This document shows positions 58,335 to 64,000 of a DNA stretch of 64,000 nt, piece after piece. The notes beneath the pieces are model-generated. The model worked only from the letters and a program-made list of their open reading frames with translations, was not told where the DNA came from and did no database searches. Location: the NCBI RefSeq assembly GCF_014269225.2, contig NZ_CP077097.1, positions 812,001 through 876,000 on the forward strand, in the 5' to 3' direction. Source of the DNA: Pseudomonas anuradhapurensis (lineage in GTDB: Bacteria > Pseudomonadota > Gammaproteobacteria > Pseudomonadales > Pseudomonadaceae). Numbering within the stretch: the first letter of the stretch is position 1; each line of letters starts with the position of its first letter. The position numbers and the translations under genes were made by a program.

Positions 58335-58595
58335 ATGTCCTTGCAAGTGCTCTGGGGGTTCCTGGCCGCCCATCCGACCAAGCTGATCAATCTGCTGGCG
58401 CTGTTGCTGACCTGCCCGGGCGGGTTGCTGCTGCACAGTGCACGGCGCCGCGAGGCGGAAACCCGCGAGATGCTGGCGCTGGAGGATGTGCTGGTCGACG
58501 CGTTCGACCTGCGGGTACCGCGATACTTCTACATTCTGGGTTTTTCGTGCCTGGCGATGGCGTTGCTGCTGTCCTGGCTCAGTACCTGGGTCTGA
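58335..58595 (+). CDS. Small two-span membrane protein
   Basis: An 86-residue protein with hydrophobic segments at about residues 17-33 and 67-85, separated by a charged linker (RRREAETREMLALEDVLVDAF). GAGG lies seven bases before the ATG. The function is unknown. Confidence 0.65.
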   Translation: MSLQVLWGFLAAHPTKLINLLALLLTCPGGLLLHSARRREAETREMLALEDVLVDAFDLRVPRYFYILGFSCLAMALLLSWLSTWV

Positions 58596-58610
58596 TTTCG
58601 ACACCGCCTT

Positions 58611-58672
58611 GCGCCCATCGCAGGCAAGCTCGGCCGCTGTGGCAGCTGGCTTGCCTGCGATGGGCTGCAAAG
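58611..58672. repeat. Imperfect inverted repeat
   Basis: GCCCATCGCAGGCAAGC and GCTTGCCTGCGATGGGC are near-perfect reverse complements around a short spacer, between convergent genes; a REP variant different from the other families here. Confidence 0.8.
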
Positions 58673-58688
58673 CAGCGCCGGCGTTCCT

Positions 58689-59855
58689 TCAGGCGACCGA
58701 TGCCTGCTGCCTGACCTGATACTGGTTACGCACCGGCGTTGCATATTGCAGCACCAGATACGGCCGCTGCTCCTCAGGGCAGGCCTCCAGGCGGCGTTGC
58801 CATTCCTCCCTGGCCCGGGCCAGCTCATCAGCCGGGAATACCTTTTCCGCACTCGGCACCTGCAAGGACTCATCCTTGCCGTCCCACATCGCATACGCCA
58901 GGTAATGGACCGGGAACAGCCGGTAGCCACCGAGGATCTGACGGTCGATTTCGGCAGCCAGTTGCTTGGTGTCCTCGTAGTACTCGGTCACCGGTGGGGC
59001 GAAGTTGATATGTACCCGGCCTTTGTAGCCGGTAATGCCCTTGGCAATGCTGTTGTCGTCCTCGCCCGGCGCCTTCTTGTAGGTGCCGGTGGTAGCGCGG
59101 ATGTACAGCTCGCGGGCCTTGGCCTGGTCGCATGGGTCGTATTCGTAGCTGATCGACACCGGCGTCAGGTTCAGGCTCTGGATCACCGCGCCGAACGCTT
59201 CGTCCTTGCGGCTCATGTGGAACATCTTGAGGATCGCCGAATCGGTGCGATCGTCACCATCCTTGGCGCGGCCTTCGGCCTGGGCGATCCAGATCGAGGT
59301 AACGTCGTTGCGGATCGAGTGGTTGATGTACGCCGAAAGCAGCTGGTAGGCGGCCAGCTTCTCGCGCCGCCCACTGATCGAGCGGTGCACGATGAAGCTC
59401 TTGTTCAGGCGCATCATGTCGCTGACAAAGGGTTTTTGCAGCAGGTTGTCACCAATGGCGATGCGCGGCGTGGGCAGGCCGGCGTGGTACACCGCATAGT
59501 TGACGAAGGCCGGGTCCATGACGATGTCACGGTGGTTGGCCAGGAACAGGTAGGCCGTGCCGGCCTTGAGCTGCTCGACGCCAGAATAGGTAACGCCGTC
59601 GGTGGCGCGATCGATGGTCTGGTCGACGTAGTACTCGACTTTGTCCTGCAAGGTCGAGACACAGGTAACGCCGGCGAATTCCTTGCGCAGGCGGCGGGCG
59701 ATCAGCGGCTTGAGCAACCAGCCCAGGGCGCCGGCGGCACGCGGGAAGCGGAAGTGGGTGAGGATATCGAGGAATGCCGGGTCGCTGAGCAGGCGTGCCA
59801 GAACGGCAGGGACCTCAGCGTCGTCGTACGGTCGGATGGCATCGAATTCGCCCAT
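58689..59855 (-). CDS. 1-acyl-glycerol-3-phosphate acyltransferase-like protein
   Basis: A 388-residue PlsC-type acyltransferase. The catalytic region FLANHRDIVMDPAF has His and Asp separated by five residues rather than the usual four. The later motif is WIAQAEGRAKDGDD, in the position of the glycerophosphate-binding EGTR-type block. The start at MGEFDAIRPYDD (59855) follows GAGAG. It probably acylates a phospholipid precursor or a related acceptor; the acceptor is unknown. Confidence 0.8.
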   Translation of the reverse strand: MGEFDAIRPYDDAEVPAVLARLLSDPAFLDILTHFRFPRAAGALGWLLKPLIARRLRKEFAGVTCVSTLQDKVEYYVDQTIDRATDGVTYSGVEQLKAGTAYLFLANHRDIVMDPAFVNYAVYHAGLPTPRIAIGDNLLQKPFVSDMMRLNKSFIVHRSISGRREKLAAYQLLSAYINHSIRNDVTSIWIAQAEGRAKDGDDRTDSAILKMFHMSRKDEAFGAVIQSLNLTPVSISYEYDPCDQAKARELYIRATTGTYKKAPGEDDNSIAKGITGYKGRVHINFAPPVTEYYEDTKQLAAEIDRQILGGYRLFPVHYLAYAMWDGKDESLQVPSAEKVFPADELARAREEWQRRLEACPEEQRPYLVLQYATPVRNQYQVRQQASVA

Positions 59856-59980
59856 CATGCTCTCTTGTTGGAAACGGCTAGGGTAATAAGGTAGGGACGG
59901 GCTCCGAAAAACGGCTCGGACGCACGCAGGCCCTGTAAACAGACCGGCAATTATACGCATAAGTCACTGCGGAGACCGCG

Positions 59981-60166
59981 ATGCTGGAAACCGACTTCTA
60001 CGATTGCCCTTATTGTGGCGAACGGGTGGAAACTACCGTCGATCTGTCTGCTGGCGACCAGGTCTATACCGAGGATTGCCAGGTGTGTTGCCAGCCTGTG
60101 GTGTGCATTCTGCAGGTGCATGGTGACGAATGGCTGCTCGAAGTCCGCCGTGAGGATGACACTTGA
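59981..60166 (+). CDS. CPXCG-motif cysteine-rich zinc-ribbon protein
   Basis: A 61-residue protein with CPYCG near residue 9 and DCQVCCQPVVC in the middle: four or five cysteines in zinc-ribbon spacing. The function is unknown. It overlaps the next gene (TGATG), a tight pairing. Confidence 0.88.
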   Translation: MLETDFYDCPYCGERVETTVDLSAGDQVYTEDCQVCCQPVVCILQVHGDEWLLEVRREDDT

Positions 60167-60426
60167 TGCAGCGCATCTACGAACCGGAAAGCCTGCTCGA
60201 GGCGGAAATGCTGGCGGGTATGCTTGCCAGCGAAGGGGTCGTGGTGCACGTGGTTGGCCGTGACCTGGTCGGTGCTGCCGGCGAGCTGCCGCTGCAAGGC
60301 CTGCTGGGGCTGGCCGTGGCTGATGAGCAGGCCGAATACGCACGACAGCTGATCGATGCGTACAATGACGCCCAGCCACTGGTTGGCGACGAACCGGAGA
60401 GTTTCCCCGGTACCTTGATCTGTTAG
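60166..60426 (+). CDS. DUF2007 (putative signal-transducing) protein
   Basis: An 86-residue protein with the DUF2007 pattern: MQRIYEPESLLEAEMLAGML, then VVHVVGRDLVGAAGELP. This fold resembles PII-like ligand binders, but no ligand is known. It starts inside the stop of the zinc-ribbon gene and lies 15 bp before the YedK-like gene. Confidence 0.85.
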   Translation: MQRIYEPESLLEAEMLAGMLASEGVVVHVVGRDLVGAAGELPLQGLLGLAVADEQAEYARQLIDAYNDAQPLVGDEPESFPGTLIC

Positions 60427-60441
60427 GTTCTGAATTCGCCC

Positions 60442-61062
60442 ATGTGTGGACGTTACGCGCTGTTTCGCTGGCCCCAGGCGCTGGTCTGCCTACCGGGCTT
60501 TCCTGCCGGGCAACCGGCCCAATGGAACATCTCGCCCGGGGCTTCGGTGCTGATCCAGCGCCAGTTGGACGGCCAGTTGCAACTGGCCAAGGCGCGCTGG
60601 GGGCTGACCCCGGCCTGGCTCACCGACCTGTCCCGCACCCCCGCCCATGCCCGTGCCGAGACCTTGGCCGAACAGCCGATGTTTCGTGATGCGTTCCGCC
60701 AGCGGCGCTGCCTGATGCCGGCCAACGGTTTCTACGAATGGCGTGGCAATGTGCGCAAGCGCCCGTATTGGTTGACCCCAGGGGAGGGCGCATCGCTATA
60801 CTTCGCCGCCGTGTGGGAGGCTTACCCCGTGCAAGACCAGGTGTGGCTGAGCTGTGCAGTGGTGACCCAGGCGGCAATGAACCAGCGCCGGCCGCTGATC
60901 CTGGACGAAGCAGGGCAGGCGGCCTGGCTTGACCCGGACACGCCGCTGACGCGCCTGCACGAGCTGCTGGCCAGCCCGTCGGCACAGTTGCGTGAACGGG
61001 CGTTGGCCAACTTTGTCAATGACCCGAAGCTGGACGCCCCGGAGTGCCTGACCCCGGCCTGA
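60442..61062 (+). CDS. yedK: SOS response-associated peptidase (YedK/HMCES)
   Basis: A 206-residue SRAP-domain protein. Cys2 (MCGRY) is the catalytic residue that bonds to abasic sites; NISPG and the active-site glutamate in NGFYEWRG are present. It shields abasic sites in single-stranded DNA by a DNA-protein crosslink. No LexA box is evident in the short upstream gap. Confidence 0.93.
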   Translation: MCGRYALFRWPQALVCLPGFPAGQPAQWNISPGASVLIQRQLDGQLQLAKARWGLTPAWLTDLSRTPAHARAETLAEQPMFRDAFRQRRCLMPANGFYEWRGNVRKRPYWLTPGEGASLYFAAVWEAYPVQDQVWLSCAVVTQAAMNQRRPLILDEAGQAAWLDPDTPLTRLHELLASPSAQLRERALANFVNDPKLDAPECLTPA

Positions 61063-61177
61063 TGGCCGGTGTGCACCCGAGGTTGTCTGGCTTCAGTGTG
61101 AAATCTTATCTACGGCTATGGCGGCCCACGGGCCAGTCAGCCTAGGATACGGCGCATGTAGTAAAGGGAGTGTTTTC

Positions 61178-61993
61178 ATGCGTAAGTCTTTTGTCGTCAG
61201 CCTGTTGAGTGCTGGCATCCTGCTAGCTGGCTGCCAGGCGGTGAATACCACCAGCGGCGGTGCTGTCGGCGTCGAACGCCAGCAATACATGTTCAGCATG
61301 CTGTCGGCCGATGAGGTCAACCAGATGTACGCCCAGTCGTACCAGCAGACCCTCGGCGAGGCGTCCAGCAAAGGCGTGCTCGACAAGTCCAGCAGCGATG
61401 CCAAGCGCGTGCAGGCCATCGCCGACCGCCTGATCGCCCAGGCCCCCAAGTTCCGCCCGGATGCCGCGCAGTGGGACTGGCAGGTCAACGTGATCAAGAG
61501 CGACGAGCTCAACGCCAACTGCGGCCCGGGTGGCAAGATCATCGTCTATACCGGGCTGATCGACCAGCTCAAGCTCACCGATGCGGAAATCGCCGCGGTG
61601 GTCGGCCACGAGATCGCCCACGCCTTGCGTGAGCACAGCCGCGAGGCGATGTCCAAGGCGTACGGCGTGGAAATGGCCCGCCAGGGTGCCGGTGCCATCT
61701 TCGGCCTGGGCCAGAGCAGCATGGCCCTGGCCGACACGGTGGTGAACTATGCCATGACCCTGCCCAACAGCCGGGCCAACGAGAACGAGGCCGACCTGAT
61801 TGGCCTGGAACTCTCGGCACGTGCCGGTTACGACCCGAATGCCGCGATCACCCTGTGGAACAAGATGACCAAGGCTTCCGAAGGTGCGCCGCCCGAGTTC
61901 ATGAGCACCCACCCGGCGTCGTCGAGCCGTATCGCTTCGTTGCAGGCGGCGATTCCGAAGGTGATGCCGCTGTATCAGGCGGCCAAGAAGTAA
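61178..61993 (+). CDS. M48-family periplasmic metallopeptidase lipoprotein (LoiP/YcaL-like)
   Basis: A 271-residue protein with a lipobox (LLAGC, Cys19). The zinc motif is HEIAHALREH, and the third ligand is in ENEADLIGLELSARAGYDP. Such proteases trim misfolded outer-membrane proteins. AAGGGAG precedes the ATG at 61178; longer readings lack a ribosome site. Confidence 0.92.
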   Translation: MRKSFVVSLLSAGILLAGCQAVNTTSGGAVGVERQQYMFSMLSADEVNQMYAQSYQQTLGEASSKGVLDKSSSDAKRVQAIADRLIAQAPKFRPDAAQWDWQVNVIKSDELNANCGPGGKIIVYTGLIDQLKLTDAEIAAVVGHEIAHALREHSREAMSKAYGVEMARQGAGAIFGLGQSSMALADTVVNYAMTLPNSRANENEADLIGLELSARAGYDPNAAITLWNKMTKASEGAPPEFMSTHPASSSRIASLQAAIPKVMPLYQAAKK

Positions 61994-62004
61994 TTGCTGG
62001 TCAT

Positions 62005-62105
62005 GGGGCCGCTTCGCGGCCCTGTCGCGACACAAGGCCGCTCGTACAGCAGGCGCGTACTGCTTGTAGGCGCGGCCTTGTGTCGCGATGGGCTACGCAG
62101 CAGCC
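62005..62105. repeat. REP inverted repeat pair
   Basis: Arms with GTCGCGACACAAGGCCGCTC and its complement; between the M48 and TMEM165 genes, which converge. Same family as 53621-53740. Confidence 0.8.
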
Positions 62106-62117
62106 GCGCCTTGCGGG

Positions 62118-62702
62118 TTACCCGACCCAGCCACTGGCCTTCATCGCCGAGTAGACGGCCACGATCGCCAGCACGAAGAACGCTGTCGCTGCCAGGCGAC
62201 GAATCAGCGTCAGCGGCAGTTTGTCTGCTGCGAAGTTACCTGCCAGGACCACCGGTACGTTGGCAATCAGCATGCCCAGGGTGGTGCCGATGATGACCAT
62301 GATCAGGTGCGGATACTGAGCCGCCAGCATCACCGTGGCGACCTGGGTCTTGTCCCCGATTTCCGCCAGGAAGAACGCGATCAGCGTCGTCAGGAACGGC
62401 CCGAAGCGGCGCGCCGGGCTCTCGTCGTCATCCATCTTGTCCGGCACCAGGGTCCACAGCGCCGTGGCGGTGAAGCTCGCGGCCAGCACCCAGTGCAGCG
62501 CCGCAGCGCTGAAGAAACTGCCGACCCATGCCCCCACGGCACCGGCTGCGGCATGGTTGGCCAGGGTCGCCGCGATGATGCCGGCGATGATCGGCCATGG
62601 CTTGCGGAAGCGGGCCGCGAGAATGAGCGCGAGCAGTTGCGTCTTGTCGCCAATTTCGGCGAGCGCAACGATTGCGGTGGGGACCAACAGAGATTCCAGC
62701 AT
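62118..62702 (-). CDS. TMEM165/GDT1-family Mn2+ exporter
   Basis: A 194-residue membrane protein with six to seven hydrophobic segments in two halves. Each half carries the family motif, AEIGDKTQLLAL near residue 15 and AEIGDKTQVATV near 115. Bacterial members (MneA) export Mn2+. It lies behind a yybP-ykoY riboswitch, so its expression should rise with manganese. TAGGAATCC precedes the start. Confidence 0.93.
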   Translation of the reverse strand: MLESLLVPTAIVALAEIGDKTQLLALILAARFRKPWPIIAGIIAATLANHAAAGAVGAWVGSFFSAAALHWVLAASFTATALWTLVPDKMDDDESPARRFGPFLTTLIAFFLAEIGDKTQVATVMLAAQYPHLIMVIIGTTLGMLIANVPVVLAGNFAADKLPLTLIRRLAATAFFVLAIVAVYSAMKASGWVG

Positions 62703-62732
62703 CAGGATTCCTACGGGGGCGGGTCGACACGG

Positions 62733-62926
62733 CTATGACACGTACAGCCTCCCCGCCCCGGGTAAGGTGTGCGTGTCATAGGTCTTGTCAAACCCTGGAT
62801 CCGTCTATGCGGATCTCGCCATGCAGCCTGCATGGTGGGTCGCACGCGCCATGGCCTGTGGGCCAAGTATGTTGACGCGTACCGGGCGAGCTGGGCGCTC
62901 GCGGGAGACTACTCCCCTAGGACGGT
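62733..62926 (-). ncRNA. yybP-ykoY manganese riboswitch
   Basis: On the minus strand the leader starts CCTAGGGGAGTAG and continues with GTCAACATACT and CGTGCGACC, the conserved loops of the Mn2+-sensing class. Between them are GCGAGCGCCCAGCTCGC and the hairpin CCATGCAGGCTGCATGG. At 62733-62781 CTATGACAC pairs with GTGTCATAG, giving a further stem that is probably part of the expression platform. Bounds are approximate. It controls the TMEM165 gene. Confidence 0.9.
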
Positions 62927-62930
62927 GCGG

Positions 62931-62959
62931 ATTCTGCCTAGGCAAAACGCTTTCGGCAA
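62931..62959 (-). promoter_or_regulatory. Sigma-70 promoter of the riboswitch leader
   Basis: On the minus strand TTGCCG (62959-62954), 17 bases, CAGAAT (62936-62931); the start would fall near 62925, just before the riboswitch. Fits sigma-70 with weak -35. Confidence 0.7.
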
Positions 62960-62968
62960 GCGCTGTTT

Positions 62969-63967
62969 TTATCCGTGTGTTGCCTGGTAGATGCGGAAGC
63001 CATCGGCTTCGTCGCGCACCCGGCAGTTGCCCAGCGCGCCTTCGATCAGCGGCTGGTAGCGCAGGAAGCTGTTGGCCACCAGGCGCATTTCGCCACCTTT
63101 TCGCAGATGAATTGCCGATTTTTTCAGCAAGTTTTCCGATGCCTGGTAGTTGGTGTGGACCCCGGTGTGGAATGGCGGGTTGCTCAGGATCAGGCTCAGT
63201 TCGGTAGGGGCCGCGTCGATGCCGTCGCCGCTGATCACTTCGCCTTCCAGGCCGTTGGCCGCCAAGGTCAGGCGGCTGGCGGCCACGGCGAAGGCATCCA
63301 CGTCGAGCAGGGTCACGCGGCTTTGCGGATAACGGCGTTTCACCGTGGCGCCGAGCACCCCGGCGCCGCAGCCGAAGTCCAGCACATGCCCGCTTGGCAG
63401 GTTATCGAGGTGCTTGAGCAGCAGGGCTGTACCGCGATCGAGGCGACCATGGCTGAACACCCCGGGCAGGCTGACCACGTGCAACGGGCCGTCTTCCAGG
63501 GCGAGTTCAAAACGTTCGGCCAGGCTTTCCAGGGGTTTGGCTTCTGGTGCCTGGTCGATGCTCACTTGCCACAGCTGGCAATGGCGGGCGCTGTCGAGTT
63601 TGCGTGGTTTGCCGAACGCCTGCAGTTGCCTGGCTGCGCCTTCGATGCCGCCACGTTTCTCGCCGACCAGGTACAGCTCGCGGCCGCCCAGGCGCGCGGC
63701 CAGGGCATTGAGCAGGTAGGCTGCCAATTCGCGGGACTTGGGCAGGAACAGCACGGCACTGTCGAACGCCACCTGTGGCGGCTCGACCCCGTAGTGGCTG
63801 CGGCCGGCGTAACGGCTTTCGAGGATGCCCTGATCGCCGGCATGCCAGGTCCAGGCCTGGGCCTGGGGCAACTGGCCGAGCAGGCCGTCGGCGGGGGCAC
63901 CGGCGAGCAGCAGCGGCCCCTGGAACAGCTCTGCCTGGCGGAGCAACACTTCACTGCGCGGGTCCAT
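62969..63967 (-). CDS. rsmC: 16S rRNA (guanine(1207)-N2)-methyltransferase
   Basis: A 332-residue two-domain RsmC. The N-terminal half is a degenerate methyltransferase-like domain; the C-terminal half has the SAM site [14 protein letters not shown] and the catalytic SNPPFHTG motif. It methylates G1207 of 16S rRNA in the small subunit. The stop is 10 bp from the -35 of the riboswitch promoter. Confidence 0.95.
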   Translation of the reverse strand: MDPRSEVLLRQAELFQGPLLLAGAPADGLLGQLPQAQAWTWHAGDQGILESRYAGRSHYGVEPPQVAFDSAVLFLPKSRELAAYLLNALAARLGGRELYLVGEKRGGIEGAARQLQAFGKPRKLDSARHCQLWQVSIDQAPEAKPLESLAERFELALEDGPLHVVSLPGVFSHGRLDRGTALLLKHLDNLPSGHVLDFGCGAGVLGATVKRRYPQSRVTLLDVDAFAVAASRLTLAANGLEGEVISGDGIDAAPTELSLILSNPPFHTGVHTNYQASENLLKKSAIHLRKGGEMRLVANSFLRYQPLIEGALGNCRVRDEADGFRIYQATHG

Positions 63968-64000
63968 GGACGACGCCTCCTGAAAAAGTGGCGCAGTGTA

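Overview
The window looks like a chromosome segment of a Pseudomonas putida-group bacterium. It is GC-rich and packed with genes. It carries palindromic REP elements of the P. putida type, and from ychF to rsmC the gene order (ychF-pth-rplY-prs-tRNA-Gln-ispE-lolB ... hemA-prfA-prmC-moeB-murI ... phr-merR ... hemH-uraA-upp-hpt ... mqo) matches the P. putida core chromosome as I remember it. No database search was run.

Layout. (1) 1-1674: 3' part of an MscS-type channel gene. (2) 1807-5236, minus strand: a three-gene unit (NTF2-like protein, NCS1 permease, aldehyde dehydrogenase) of unknown substrate. (3) 5581-17660: an ectoine/5-hydroxyectoine island. ehuBCDA (ABC importer) runs left. enuR (MocR/GntR regulator), eutB, eutC, eutD/doeA, eutE/doeB, an aldehyde dehydrogenase and an aminotransferase run right. 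Together they import ectoines, hydrolyse the ring, deacetylate to diaminobutyrate, transaminate and oxidise to aspartate. A YcaC-like hydrolase follows. (4) 18623-25449: PPK2 kinase, CPA2 antiporter, AI-2E-type protein and a tripartite efflux set (OMF, MFP, DUF2955). (5) 25615-29461: SulP transporter, Trp-rich small protein, folE-DUF3429 and OsmC. (6) 29857-36652, minus strand: housekeeping block from ychF to a TPR lipoprotein, with a tRNA-Gln(UUG). (7) 36814-37655: a composite repeat, two ~230-bp inverted arms combined with three different tandem arrays. (8) 37798-43147: hemA-prfA-prmC-moeB-murI and a PagL-like protein. (9) 43186-50378: a light-response locus (SDR, photolyase, PplR/LitR-type MerR, DUF523/DUF1722; divergent FAD oxidoreductase and TIGR01777-hemH). 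(10) 50494-63967: nucleobase salvage (uraA, upp, hpt), mqo, small conserved proteins, a lipoprotein, an acyltransferase, an SOS-peptidase, an M48 lipoprotein, a TMEM165/GDT1 Mn exporter behind a yybP-ykoY riboswitch, and rsmC.

The most interesting signals are non-coding. Three sites fit exactly the published PplR1 operator consensus T(G/A)TACA-N12-TGTA(C/T)A. They lie in front of folE, in front of the photolyase/PplR operon, and between the FAD oxidoreductase and the TIGR01777-hemH unit. This links pterin synthesis, photorepair and, possibly, ferrochelatase to blue light. Other leads are a 16-bp element shared by the enuR/ehuB and eutB promoter regions (candidate EnuR operator), the Mn riboswitch with a legible promoter, and the repeat element upstream of hemA.
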